Assembly (NCBI GenBank): GCA_020161835.1 | Contig: JAIUNL010000011.1 | Location: forward strand, 1-64,000 | DNA length: 64,000 bases | From: Bacteroidota bacterium | Lineage (GTDB): Bacteria > Bacteroidota > JABWAT01 | Reading direction: 5' to 3' | Shown: one piece after another, positions 32,586-42,681 of the stretch | Position numbering within the stretch: the first letter of the stretch is position 1 | How the letters are laid out: each line of letters starts with the position of its first letter | Notes under the pieces: model-generated | Databases searched by the model: none | The model's input: only the letters and a program-made list of their open reading frames with translations | Told to the model about the DNA's origin: nothing | Position numbers and translations under genes: made by a program

Positions 32586-35500
32586 CAGTTTAACCTTACC
32601 GATTTAAATACTTTTTCAACAGTTTTTCCGTCTTCAAAAGTAATAATGACTTTTATAAAATAAACTCCGTTTGCAATCGGATAACCATCAGAATCGGTCC
32701 CATTCCAAAAGATTTCCCGATACCCGATTACCGATTCACTTGATTCAACATTTATTATACCCAACCCGGTATAGTTTTGATCTGGGAAAAATGAAACTGG
32801 ATTTACCGAAGCTTTGCTGTCGAATTTATTTATTAACTGACCTGAAACCGTATAGACTTTCAATTGTACCCTGGTTGCTTCATTATTAAGTGTAAAAGTA
32901 AATATCTGATACCCCTTAAACGGGTTGGGGAAACCACCATAAAAAATGAAATCACTCTTATTAGAAGCGGTAAACTCCAAATCTTCAACTTTTATACTAT
33001 TGCCAGAGGCATCCTGAAAAGTATACGAAATAAAATGTTTACCTGGTGAAAATGTCTTTTTAAAATTAAGGACTAATTGATTACCGTCTGATAAAGTATC
33101 TGGAATTGAAAGCTCTGAAGTGCTTAAGGCAACACCATCAAGTGAAACAGAAATGGTCTCTATGCGTCGAGATACACCGTTATCATCCTGTACAACCAAT
33201 GTAAAATTTCCGTTTAGCGGAACAATGCCGTTTTCATTCAGATCATTTCCATTAACAGAAACTAAAACATTTGGGGGATCAGAGTCTTCAAACCGGAACA
33301 AACGGTAGGTTCCAAACCTACGGATTGATGATGTAAGGGTTTTGGTTACAGTATCTGCTGAAGTTGTGATTCTGAGCCATTTACTTGATTTGACATCAAA
33401 CTCAAAAAGAGAAACAGAAGAAATCGATCCTGTTTCAGAACTATAACTGAAGGAAACCTCAACATCTGATGGGAAAACATCTTTTGCAGATGGATCAAAA
33501 GAAACCAGTTCAAAGGCATTTTCACCAAGATTATTAACCGAAACAGGTGTAATTTTGGGCTGGTTATTGATCTTTGTGTTCTCAATACTCCTTAAAAATA
33601 GTGCCAGACTTTCGTTTGAAATTTTACTGAAATCAAGCGTAACCCCAGAAAATTTTATAATATCGTTTTTCCCTTTTCCAACTTCATACAAATCAAATGG
33701 AATTGTAACAGGCTTTGAAAGGTTATTTGTGTAAGATTTTTCTCGTTGTCCGTTAGCGGAATCTGCCATGACCTGAACAGATAACTGGTAGACAGATCCG
33801 GGAGTCATGATTGCTTCTGGGGGGATTGGAATAAATACCATTTTACCTGAGTTCCTGCTTAAGGAAATTGTTGTTTCACCGAGACGAAGCACATTACCTG
33901 AAAAAAATGGTGGATCAGAACTGACTACACCACCACCAAAAAACCTAACTCTTACTTTTTCAACATCAATATTTGAAGGATTATAAACCATTGCTCCAAT
34001 TTTAGGTCCATCATTGAAGTAAAAGCCAATGGTCTTATTTGTATAATATTCTGAACCAATTCCGGCTATCTGAGGAGCAGCACTTACATCTGGCAGTTCA
34101 TTCATTTCATAATATCCAGAAAACTGGTACTCTTTTAAAGAAGCATCCTTAAACTGGATCTGATATTGAAACTGAAATCCATTTTTTACAACTATGCGTG
34201 GAATTGTATCTATCATTGCCCAAATATTCTGACCTTTATTAACAAGATCAAATTCCTGAGTATAAACAATTCCTGAAGTCCCATTTTCCAAGTTTACTAT
34301 GTTTGCTTTACCCAGAGTTCCAATATCGTCAACCTGATCAACAACTGTAAGCAACAATTTACCGGTAGAAATATTAACTTTTGACTGAATTGAAACAACA
34401 AGAGTAAGTGGTGTATTCTCTGCCTGGAGGCTATCAGCAGCAAAAACAGAATTCAAAAGTACATTTGAAAAAGAAAACTTAATTGCACCAGCACCATCTG
34501 TCCCCGAACCAGAAAGATAATATTTCAGATATCCTTCTTTACCATCCAATTCTGAAGGAACAGGAATCTCATCAAGAAACTTACCATTTGAGAACGAATA
34601 AGATACTGGTGCTTTAGCAAAAAGATCCTGATTCAGTTTATCAGCAAATTTAACCAGAATTTTTCCATTTTGGATTTTATCAGTTTCAAAATTTAATTTG
34701 ACAGAATCAGGTGATGCCAATAACTGCGCAGGAAGGGATGAGGCAATGTCATTTTCAGGGAATCTGAGCTGAATCGATGGGTCGCCAAAATAATTATATT
34801 GATAAATCTGGGAATTCGGAATTTGAAAAGGATAGGTAATATAATCACTGTACCGGATTCTGTAAAAAAACTTTGAAAGGTCAATTAACTGACCGGCGGT
34901 TAGATTTCTATATTTCAGATTCAGTAAATACCTGAAAGTTGATTCACCCAGATACCGGTTATTTTTTTTCCAACCAACTCCTGTTGCACCAATTCCGGCA
35001 ATCGCACCCTTTGAGCTGGTAAGAATCAATTTTTCCATTAAACTGGTTCTTCCAGACTCTGTAAAATCACCTGTATAACAAGTTAAGCTTGAAACAAAAC
35101 TTAATTTTGAGGTGCTTGCCAACCGGTCAACATCCGGGATATCAAATAATCCCCTATCTGCCCAAATTCCCCCGCCACCATGTCCCATAAAATTTACAAC
35201 TACCTGCCCCTTATTCAAATAGTTGATAAGTTGGCTTTTCCCGCCGAAGAACGGATCAGCGCCAGGAACAAGTTCTTTTATATGTAAAACATCAGTAAAG
35301 AAATTTTTGGAAGCAAGATTTCTGAGGGTATCGTTATCTGAAATAAAACTCTCTTCAAAACCTGAAATAAAAAGGCTGTTATTGCGCCAGCCATCAAAAT
35401 TCTGATCGTTTTCGTAGGCTTTCAACTTGTTCAGATACGCAAATATTTCGTCAGTTGTTTTGGCAGGGATTCGTCCCAGGGCAATATCAGGGATGATATC

Positions 35501-37729
35501 ATCACCATCAACCATTGCAAACCAAGGGTCAGATGCTGCACTTCCAAATTCTACTGTTTGAATCTGCATCGACGGGATGAGATCTTCAGAACTGTAATAA
35601 TCAGAACTTGCATCACCAATTAGCAGAACATGAAGGGGTGGGCGTTTCCAGTTTTGAACTGCATACCTTATAAAATCTCTGATAGCATATGGTGATTTAA
35701 TGCCACTTGAAAACTCATCGAAAATGTCAGAAACAGAGGTTGTTAAAACCTGTTTTGAACGACCTGAAAGATTGTTGTCGGAAAGGGCACGAGTATTGAG
35801 AGTCAGTTCTCTGTAATCAGAGTACTGCTTAACCGGTGAAAAATTACTTTGTGAAATTTGCTTTGACCAAAACTTATCAGCTGCAATGATAATCATTGAT
35901 TCATCACGATCAACACTTCTGAGTGATGGTTTATCTGGCGTTAAGAGAACAGAGGGATTAACAAATTGAATGACATCCGGTCGTATTTTAGCATTTTCAG
36001 TAAGTGCAATGTATTCGGCAGATACAGGGTTAACCACATAATCCTGAAAAATTGCACGGTAATATCTGCCAGACCGATCTTCTGGTCCGGGGTAAGACTC
36101 AATACTGAAATTTGATACTTTACCAACACCTTTTTTATAGATTTCGATTTTTGATCCGGTAAATTCCTGAATCACAAACTGATAAAGATCAGCAGTTTTT
36201 CCCTCAGGAAGCCGGAATTCAAGGTAATTATCTTTAGCAGTGTAAAGCCTGTTATACTCTATTTCAATCCAGTTGAGAGCAAATTTTCTTGATGTTGCAA
36301 CATTTGGGGAAAACGGATCATAGTTCTGAATAAAAATTGAAGCATCCTGGCCAGACATATATGCAACAAATGCAGAAGGTGAAACGGTGTAATCTACTAT
36401 GTTCAACTCCTGACCGTTCCATTTTTCAAGTCCCTTATTTGGAAATCCAAGTGAAACAGCTTTCTGTCGTGTACCTATATCAACTTTCAGATTGTGTTCA
36501 TTGGTAAATCCGGATGGCCTCGTGTAAGTTATTCCATGAAGTGCCAGGGTAATTTTTACATCACGGAAACTTAGCCCATCAGGGAATGGTATTGGCGTCG
36601 GATAAGATGTTTGCTCATTCAAAGCAATCTGATTCCAAAACCAATGATCCCTGAAATCAACTGTTTTGGTAGTATCCTTTTTGGCAAGTCTTTCAAAACT
36701 CGAGTTTTTTTCAAAATGAAGTTTTGTCGGGAAGGATTCTCCAAGCAGGTTCCGGGGATCACCCAAAGCTATAGGTTCCTTTAACTCACCGGATATCACA
36801 CCCAATCTGTTTCCGCTAAACTCAGTTGCATTAAACACTAAAAAATAGACATTGTGCTTTGTAAACGGATCATAATAGGCATCCTTCATTGGATTAGTCT
36901 TGTTAATTTTCCGTTCATCACAGAAAAACTCCAAATAATCACCGTCTGAAAACAAACCGTCACCACCGTCGGCAATTAATACCGGAATCTCTTCCCCATT
37001 GTTATAAAGTTTGATCCGCCTTGTATCTAAGTTACTAAGGCTGACTGACTCTCCTGTGACATTAAGGTCTTTATAAAATATTTTCGCAACCCCGGTTTTT
37101 GATATTAAAAGTCTGAAAACAATACCATTACTTTTGTCAAATAAAGTTGATTGTTGTGATTTTAACAATGAAGGTGTGCTTTTACTCGTACTCTGGAAAA
37201 TGGAAATCGGGGAGATTACAGATATTTTCCGTGACGCAGAAACAGGTAAGTCAAACTGTAAAAGTCTTAAAAGTTTTAATTTATTTTGTTCAATTAGCCA
37301 GGGTCTGATAACCAGGTGGTAGTAAATACTTCCCCTGAATTCTATTTTTTTTACTGACCAAACAGGAAACTTGGCCATTTTTGGGTTGGATTCAGAGGTA
37401 ACATTATCGTTTACAGGTAATTCATCTGACCCATCAAGCAATTGATCAAAAGAAGATTCTGATGAATGATCAACGGTCAACCAACCTTCTGAAAACTTAC
37501 GCTGAACAAGTAAACCAGGATCCTGGCTAATAAAAAAACCAAAAGCAGGAACCTGATATTCTCCGTCGAAAAAATATGTTTCAGAATTAAATATGTCTGA
37601 CTGATTTGTTCCGGCATCAAAAATCAGCGAAGAAACATTCTGGTGATTCTCAAAAATGAGGGAAGGCTGGGAATACCCTAACAGAGAGAAAGTAGCAATA
37701 AAAAGAGAAAACAAAGTGATCTTTTTCAA
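32585..37729 (-). CDS. porU: PorU-like T9SS C25-family sortase
   Basis: A surface cysteine peptidase that removes the C-terminal sorting domain of T9SS cargo and links it to lipopolysaccharide. The 1714-residue protein has a signal peptide (ITLFSLFIATFSLLGYSQ), a long N-terminal beta-rich part, a gingipain-like C25 domain (about 640-990) with H850 (NFMGHGGGG) and C884 (SSLTCYTGD), and a C-terminal domain that looks like a T9SS sorting signal (GGFPNPFKG ... WNGTDSDGYPIANGVYFIKV). It is several hundred residues longer than the best known PorU, mostly from extra beta domains after the catalytic part. The start is TTG at 37729, with AGGA 6 nt before it. Confidence 0.85.
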   Translation of the reverse strand: MKKITLFSLFIATFSLLGYSQPSLIFENHQNVSSLIFDAGTNQSDIFNSETYFFDGEYQVPAFGFFISQDPGLLVQRKFSEGWLTVDHSSESSFDQLLDGSDELPVNDNVTSESNPKMAKFPVWSVKKIEFRGSIYYHLVIRPWLIEQNKLKLLRLLQFDLPVSASRKISVISPISIFQSTSKSTPSLLKSQQSTLFDKSNGIVFRLLISKTGVAKIFYKDLNVTGESVSLSNLDTRRIKLYNNGEEIPVLIADGGDGLFSDGDYLEFFCDERKINKTNPMKDAYYDPFTKHNVYFLVFNATEFSGNRLGVISGELKEPIALGDPRNLLGESFPTKLHFEKNSSFERLAKKDTTKTVDFRDHWFWNQIALNEQTSYPTPIPFPDGLSFRDVKITLALHGITYTRPSGFTNEHNLKVDIGTRQKAVSLGFPNKGLEKWNGQELNIVDYTVSPSAFVAYMSGQDASIFIQNYDPFSPNVATSRKFALNWIEIEYNRLYTAKDNYLEFRLPEGKTADLYQFVIQEFTGSKIEIYKKGVGKVSNFSIESYPGPEDRSGRYYRAIFQDYVVNPVSAEYIALTENAKIRPDVIQFVNPSVLLTPDKPSLRSVDRDESMIIIAADKFWSKQISQSNFSPVKQYSDYRELTLNTRALSDNNLSGRSKQVLTTSVSDIFDEFSSGIKSPYAIRDFIRYAVQNWKRPPLHVLLIGDASSDYYSSEDLIPSMQIQTVEFGSAASDPWFAMVDGDDIIPDIALGRIPAKTTDEIFAYLNKLKAYENDQNFDGWRNNSLFISGFEESFISDNDTLRNLASKNFFTDVLHIKELVPGADPFFGGKSQLINYLNKGQVVVNFMGHGGGGIWADRGLFDIPDVDRLASTSKLSFVSSLTCYTGDFTESGRTSLMEKLILTSSKGAIAGIGATGVGWKKNNRYLGESTFRYLLNLKYRNLTAGQLIDLSKFFYRIRYSDYITYPFQIPNSQIYQYNYFGDPSIQLRFPENDIASSLPAQLLASPDSVKLNFETDKIQNGKILVKFADKLNQDLFAKAPVSYSFSNGKFLDEIPVPSELDGKEGYLKYYLSGSGTDGAGAIKFSFSNVLLNSVFAADSLQAENTPLTLVVSIQSKVNISTGKLLLTVVDQVDDIGTLGKANIVNLENGTSGIVYTQEFDLVNKGQNIWAMIDTIPRIVVKNGFQFQYQIQFKDASLKEYQFSGYYEMNELPDVSAAPQIAGIGSEYYTNKTIGFYFNDGPKIGAMVYNPSNIDVEKVRVRFFGGGVVSSDPPFFSGNVLRLGETTISLSRNSGKMVFIPIPPEAIMTPGSVYQLSVQVMADSANGQREKSYTNNLSKPVTIPFDLYEVGKGKNDIIKFSGVTLDFSKISNESLALFLRSIENTKINNQPKITPVSVNNLGENAFELVSFDPSAKDVFPSDVEVSFSYSSETGSISSVSLFEFDVKSSKWLRITTSADTVTKTLTSSIRRFGTYRLFRFEDSDPPNVLVSVNGNDLNENGIVPLNGNFTLVVQDDNGVSRRIETISVSLDGVALSTSELSIPDTLSDGNQLVLNFKKTFSPGKHFISYTFQDASGNSIKVEDLEFTASNKSDFIFYGGFPNPFKGYQIFTFTLNNEATRVQLKVYTVSGQLINKFDSKASVNPVSFFPDQNYTGLGIINVESSESVIGYREIFWNGTDSDGYPIANGVYFIKVIITFEDGKTVEKVFKSVRLN

Positions 37730-37745
37730 TATAAATCCTGCTTGA

Positions 37746-37784
37746 TGTTCATCTGCAAGTTCTTGAAAACTTTACAGATGAACA
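37746..37784. promoter_or_regulatory. Perfect 10-bp inverted repeat in the porU leader
   Basis: TGTTCATCTG (37746-37755) and CAGATGAACA (37775-37784) enclose 19 nt that contain a smaller CAAG/CTTG hairpin. On the porU strand a -7-like TATTTTTG (37795-37788) would start transcription at the upstream arm, so the hairpin would form the 5' end of the porU mRNA. It could also serve as a secA terminator, but there is no T run. Confidence 0.5.
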
Positions 37785-37844
37785 AGGCAAAAATAAGGGT
37801 ATGAATTCATTTTTGAGGTGAGTCAAAACACAAAACCAGAGTTA

Positions 37845-40800
37845 CTATTTACCGTGGCAAAGTTTGTATTTCTTACCGGAACCACAGGTACACGGATCGT
37901 TTCTGCCAATAGTTTTATCTACCTGAACGGGAGCAACTTTTGCTTTTGGTGGCCCACCGCTTTCAGGATTACGGTTTTCACTCTGAGGAAGTGAACCACT
38001 ACCACCAATTGTCTGAACTGATTCATGATTGGTTACCAACTGACGCCGTATACGCTGAAGTTGGGCACGTTCCTGGGTCATTTCGAGCATTTGCTGATTT
38101 GGAAATGCTTTAAAAACAAGCTGAACGGTTTGTTCCGCAATCTGATCCATTAGCTGTGTAAACATGTTGTAGGCTTCATGCTTATATTCAATCAAAGGAT
38201 CACGCTGACCATAAGCCCGAAGGCCAATACCTTCCTTCAAATCATCAAGCTCACGAAGATGATCACGCCATTTTTCATCAATGACCTGCAGAACAACTGC
38301 TTTTTCAAGGAGTTTCATTACATCAGTGGTCAGCATTTTCTCTTTTTCATTATAAAACTGGTGGATTGCATCAAAAACACGATCTTTGATACCATCTTCA
38401 CCAACATCTGCAAGCTCCTGTGCTGAAAATTTAATATGAATCAGCATATTTCTCATCAGAGATTCACTGAGTTCATCAAGATGTCCTTCCTGAACATATT
38501 CAGCTACCAGTTTTTCCCCGTAAACCTCTGCCATTTCTAGAATATCAGCTTTTAACCGTTGATCTTTAAGTGCCTCCCGGCGGCGGGAATAAATGATTTC
38601 ACGTTGCTGATTCATGACATCATCATACTCAAGCAAACGTTTCCGGATTGAAAAGTTATTTTCTTCAACCTTTTTCTGTGCACGTTCAATTGATTTGGTC
38701 ACCATTGAATGCTGAATGACTTCGCCTTCTTCAATTCCCATGCGATCCATGATACTGGCAATACGGTCACTTCCAAACATTCTCATCAGGTCATCTTCAA
38801 GACTAACAAAGAACTGAGTTGCACCCGGGTCTCCCTGACGACCGGAACGACCTCTGAGCTGACGGTCAATACGACGGGATTCGTGGCGTTCAGTACCAAT
38901 GATCATCAAACCGCCGGTATCAACTACCCCTTCACCTAGCTTAATATCTGTACCCCGACCTGCCATGTTGGTGGCAATTGTGACAGCACCTTTCTGACCT
39001 GCACCAGCAACAATTTCAGCTTCCCGGGCATGTTGTTTGGCGTTCAGAACATTGTGGGGAACATTCAGTCTTTTCATTGCCCGGCTCAGCATTTCAGAAA
39101 TCTCGACTGAGGTAGTCCCAACCAAAACCGGTCGGCCCTGTTCTCTCAGTTGCTGAATTTCGGTAATGAGTGCATTAAATTTTTCTTTCCGGGTTTTATA
39201 GATCAGGTCTTCCCTGTCTTCACGTGTAATTGGTTTATTTGTCGGGATGACAACAACGTCAAGCTTATAAATATCAAAAAATTCAGACGCCTCAGTTTCT
39301 GCAGTTCCTGTCATACCCGACAGTTTTTTATACAATCTGAAATAGTTCTGAATGGTAACCGTTGCAAAAGTTTGGGTATCACGCTCAACGGTAACTCCTT
39401 CCTTTGCCTCAATTGCCTGATGCAGACCATCTGAATAACGGCGACCTGGCAAAATACGACCGGTAAATTCATCAACAATCAGAATCTTTCCGTCCTGAAT
39501 CACATATTCATTGTCGATTTCGTAAAGAGTATAAGCCTTAAGAAGCTGGCTGACAGTGTGAATACGGTCACTGCGGTCAGCATATTTCGACTGAAGTTCT
39601 TCCTTTGTTGAAAGACGCTGTTCGGCAGTCAGAGAGTCATCATTTTCAATATTTGCTATTTCTGTTCCGATATCGGGAAGCAAAAACAAATCAGCATCGC
39701 CGGATTGTTTGGATAGAAATTCACGTCCTTTGTCTGTAAGGTTAATACTGTGGTTTTTTTCTTCTATTGAAAAATATAATTCATCATCAACGATGTGCAT
39801 GTGGCGTGAATTTTCACGCATATATTCATTTTCAGTTGCCTGCATGATTTTTTTATTGCCCATTTCACTCAGCATCTTAATCAGGCGTGTGTTTTTAGGC
39901 ATTCCTCTGAAAGCCCTGAAAAGTGCAAGTCCGCCTTCGGTCTGATCACCATCCTGAAGGGCTTTTTCGGCCTCAGTCAGTAATTTGGCTACTAAAGCAC
40001 TTTGTGCCCGGTAAAGTAACTCAACCTGAGGTTTGAATTCTTCAAATTTTTGATCTGATTGGGGAACTGGACCGGAAATGATGAGAGGGGTACGGGCTTC
40101 ATCAATTAAAACGGAGTCAACTTCATCTATGATTGCAAAATTAAACGCACGGTGAACCATATCACCAGCATCAATTGCCATATTGTCACGCAGGTAATCA
40201 AAACCAAATTCGTTATTGGTTCCGTATGTCACATCTTTTGCATATTCTTTTACACGTTGTTCAGACGTCATCGTGTTTAGAATACAACCCACTTCTATTC
40301 CGTGAAAAGCAAAAACAGGACCCATCCACTGACTGTCACGCTGGGCGAGATAATCATTGACCGTAACGACGTGTACGCCTTTTCCGGAAAGAGCATTAAG
40401 ATAAATAGGAAGGGTGGATACCAAGGTTTTTCCTTCCCCGGTGGCCATTTCTGCAATTTTCCCCTGATGAATTACAGCTCCACCAATAAGCTGAACGTCA
40501 TAAGGCACCATATCCCATTTCATTTTGTTGCCATTAACAAAATACTCAAAACCAACAAGACGCCTGCAAGTCTCTTTTACCACGGCAAATGCCTTTGGCA
40601 GAAGTTTGTGAAGTTCATCTTCAATTACGTCATGAATATCCTTATCGACCTGATTTAATTCATCCATGATTTCAAGACGTTCATCAATTGTGATGTCTTC
40701 TTTCAGCCTGGCAATCAGTTCCTCATGGTGAGTTTCGAGCAACTGTTTGGCTTCAGAAATTTGTTGAAGGAAAGACTGGGTCAGACCACGAAGTTCGTCA

Positions 40801-40916
40801 TCGGAAAGTAAATGAAGTGATTCAAATTCTGCGTTGATTTCTGCAATCAGGGGATATAATTTCTGCAGATCTTTTTCATTTTTGCTGCCAAAAAGTTTGG
40901 CTATTAATTTAAACAT
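37845..40916 (-). CDS. secA: Preprotein translocase ATPase SecA
   Basis: The motor of the Sec export pathway at the inner membrane; all the T9SS cargo of this window depends on it. The 1023-residue protein has Walker A (ATGEGKT), the DEVDSVLIDEARTP motif, preprotein-binding and helical regions, and the C-terminal zinc motif CTCGSGKKYKLCHGK (SEC-C). It is longer than E. coli SecA (901 aa), partly from an insert in the first half (about 290-370). It is monocistronic from a Bacteroidota-type promoter facing that of porQ. Confidence 0.98.
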   Translation of the reverse strand: MFKLIAKLFGSKNEKDLQKLYPLIAEINAEFESLHLLSDDELRGLTQSFLQQISEAKQLLETHHEELIARLKEDITIDERLEIMDELNQVDKDIHDVIEDELHKLLPKAFAVVKETCRRLVGFEYFVNGNKMKWDMVPYDVQLIGGAVIHQGKIAEMATGEGKTLVSTLPIYLNALSGKGVHVVTVNDYLAQRDSQWMGPVFAFHGIEVGCILNTMTSEQRVKEYAKDVTYGTNNEFGFDYLRDNMAIDAGDMVHRAFNFAIIDEVDSVLIDEARTPLIISGPVPQSDQKFEEFKPQVELLYRAQSALVAKLLTEAEKALQDGDQTEGGLALFRAFRGMPKNTRLIKMLSEMGNKKIMQATENEYMRENSRHMHIVDDELYFSIEEKNHSINLTDKGREFLSKQSGDADLFLLPDIGTEIANIENDDSLTAEQRLSTKEELQSKYADRSDRIHTVSQLLKAYTLYEIDNEYVIQDGKILIVDEFTGRILPGRRYSDGLHQAIEAKEGVTVERDTQTFATVTIQNYFRLYKKLSGMTGTAETEASEFFDIYKLDVVVIPTNKPITREDREDLIYKTRKEKFNALITEIQQLREQGRPVLVGTTSVEISEMLSRAMKRLNVPHNVLNAKQHAREAEIVAGAGQKGAVTIATNMAGRGTDIKLGEGVVDTGGLMIIGTERHESRRIDRQLRGRSGRQGDPGATQFFVSLEDDLMRMFGSDRIASIMDRMGIEEGEVIQHSMVTKSIERAQKKVEENNFSIRKRLLEYDDVMNQQREIIYSRRREALKDQRLKADILEMAEVYGEKLVAEYVQEGHLDELSESLMRNMLIHIKFSAQELADVGEDGIKDRVFDAIHQFYNEKEKMLTTDVMKLLEKAVVLQVIDEKWRDHLRELDDLKEGIGLRAYGQRDPLIEYKHEAYNMFTQLMDQIAEQTVQLVFKAFPNQQMLEMTQERAQLQRIRRQLVTNHESVQTIGGSGSLPQSENRNPESGGPPKAKVAPVQVDKTIGRNDPCTCGSGKKYKLCHGK

Positions 40917-40943
40917 GATATTCCTGTAATTTCAAAATGACCT

Positions 40944-40974
40944 TAAAGATAGAAAGAAATGAGCTTTTATTCAA
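40944..40974 (-). promoter_or_regulatory. Bacteroidota-type promoter of secA
   Basis: On the minus strand, TTG (40974-40972), a 20-bp spacer, then TATCTTTA (40951-40944), one base off TAnnTTTG. Predicted start of transcription is near 40937, about 20 nt before the ATG. Confidence 0.65.
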
Positions 40975-41092
40975 TTTAAAGGCGGTTTAACTGCAATCCG
41001 TTTTGTCATACATCTGCCATTTAAAGTAAAATATACATAAAGGTTCTTCCCCGTACCAAATTGTATGCCGTTCTCAGGTAAACCCTTTTCCC

Positions 41093-41123
41093 TTGTTATA
41101 CCAGAACATTTCTGCTAATTTTG
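41093..41123 (+). promoter_or_regulatory. Bacteroidota-type promoter of porQ
   Basis: TTG (41093-41095), a 20-bp spacer and TAATTTTG (41116-41123), an exact TAnnTTTG box. Transcription would start near 41130, only about 20 nt before the ATG at 41150. This rules out the longer upstream frame. Confidence 0.75.
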
Positions 41124-41149
41124 CAGAAACAGTTTCCACAGGAATTTCA

Positions 41150-42094
41150 ATGACCCGTTTAACACTTTTTTTCTTTCTGGTTTATTCGCCTGTAACCCTT
41201 CTTGCCCAGGAAACCTGGCAGTTTCTGCAGTTGCCGATAAATGCAAAACAGGCTGCCGTTTCAGGAAGTACAGCCATTTATTCAAAAGAAAGTGATGCCT
41301 TTATCGGAAATCCGTCTTTTATCGGGAATGCCAAATCTAATGAACTCATACTGAGCTATTCTTCTTATCTGGCAGGAATAAAAACAGGATCAAGCATTTT
41401 TTCTACAGATATTCCCTATGTTGGAAAAACTGGCTTTTCTGTGCTTTACACCAATTATGGTGCTTTTACTAAGACCGATGTTCTCGCAAATAAACTGGGT
41501 GATTTTACAGCAAATGACCTGGTAATCGGTGCATCTTTCGCCTATGATGTGACAGATTCAATTCCCGTTGGTGCTACTGTCAAGTGGGTTTCAAGTTATA
41601 TTGAATCTTATTCAAGTTATGGAATGGCAGTTGATATTGGTTCCAGGTATTACCTGGATGACACCGGATGGTTATTCACTGCTGTTTTGAAAAATGCAGG
41701 GAAGCAATTTAAAGGTTACCGAATTTCTGAGTCCTTACCAACAGTATTTAACATTGGTGCTTTTAAAACATTAAAATATATTCCTTTATCCTTTGGAATC
41801 GAAGCTGAGGGGCTTAATAAGTTTTCTGATCAAAAAGGAAGTGTGGTTGATTATCTGATTATTTCTGCCATGATGAGAGCCAATCAGTCATTAACTTTGT
41901 TTGCATCAAGCCATCTGGGGCATAGAAATGAATTGAAATCAACTGGCGGTATTGATCTTTCAGGAATAAATTTTGGCGCAAATCTGAATTTAAAGTCATT
42001 TTCCATTACTTACGCATATTCAAATATGGGAATTATTGAAGGAATTCATAGAATTGATTTCGGGATTAATCTAGGAAAATACCTGTCAAACTGA
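41150..42094 (+). CDS. porQ: PorQ-like T9SS outer-membrane protein
   Basis: A 314-residue outer-membrane protein of the FadL-like PorV/PorQ family; in T9SS, PorQ anchors the attachment complex with PorU, PorV and PorZ. The signal peptide is MTRLTLFFFLVYSPVTLLAQ. Then comes the PorQ-like WQFLQLPINAKQAAVSGSTA, with repeated beta strands to the end (IDFGINLGKYLSN). The frame is open further upstream, but it contains the promoter; AGGA at 41140-41143 supports ATG 41150. Divergent from secA, convergent with the cyclo-ligase gene. Confidence 0.8.
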   Translation: MTRLTLFFFLVYSPVTLLAQETWQFLQLPINAKQAAVSGSTAIYSKESDAFIGNPSFIGNAKSNELILSYSSYLAGIKTGSSIFSTDIPYVGKTGFSVLYTNYGAFTKTDVLANKLGDFTANDLVIGASFAYDVTDSIPVGATVKWVSSYIESYSSYGMAVDIGSRYYLDDTGWLFTAVLKNAGKQFKGYRISESLPTVFNIGAFKTLKYIPLSFGIEAEGLNKFSDQKGSVVDYLIISAMMRANQSLTLFASSHLGHRNELKSTGGIDLSGINFGANLNLKSFSITYAYSNMGIIEGIHRIDFGINLGKYLSN

Positions 42095-42105
42095 GACCAA
42101 TCAGT

Positions 42106-42666
42106 TTACCCTTCACATTGAATAATACCAGACTCTGTTATAATCTGAGTCATTTTTACATCCCACGGTTCAACAGGAATCTCTTCCAGAACCTGAAAAT
42201 CAAAACATAATCCTGAAAAACCAGTTTTATCTTTGATTTCTGTCAGAAACCCATCATAATATCCTTTTCCCCACCCCAAACGGTCACCCCTTTTTGTAAA
42301 TCCAAGCCCTGGAACAAAAACCAGTTCAGTTTCCGGAAACTCACTTTCGGCCTTTGGCTGTGTTAATCCGAACGGACCTTCTTCAAGGTCATCAATACTT
42401 TTAATTCTACCATGTACAAATTTTTTATCTGGGCGTATGACCGGTGCCCAAACTTCTATTCCCCGCCTGAGTGCTTCAATGACTACCGGTAGAGTATTAA
42501 TTTCCCGTTTTTCAGCCATACCAATGAAAATGTGAATTGATTTTTTTGATTTAAAACTTTCGAAGATCACCCTGTCAGTAATTTTTTTACTCAAAAACAG
42601 GTAGTCAGTCAATTCCAGTTTCAGTCTTTTTGTCTGAATTTCAACCCTGAGTTCTTGCTTTGTCAT
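42106..42666 (-). CDS. ygfA: 5-formyltetrahydrofolate cyclo-ligase
   Basis: Converts 5-formyl-THF to 5,10-methenyl-THF with ATP in one-carbon metabolism. It has 186 residues with the family motif LVFVPGLGFTKRGDRLGWGKGYYDGFL, and MTKQELRVEIQ at the start. The frame continues 59 codons upstream through the terminator of frr, so ATG 42666, with GGATGG just before it, is the real start. It is 70 nt downstream of frr and convergent with porQ. Confidence 0.92.
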   Translation of the reverse strand: MTKQELRVEIQTKRLKLELTDYLFLSKKITDRVIFESFKSKKSIHIFIGMAEKREINTLPVVIEALRRGIEVWAPVIRPDKKFVHGRIKSIDDLEEGPFGLTQPKAESEFPETELVFVPGLGFTKRGDRLGWGKGYYDGFLTEIKDKTGFSGLCFDFQVLEEIPVEPWDVKMTQIITESGIIQCEG

Positions 42667-42681
42667 GATCCATCCGGAAAT

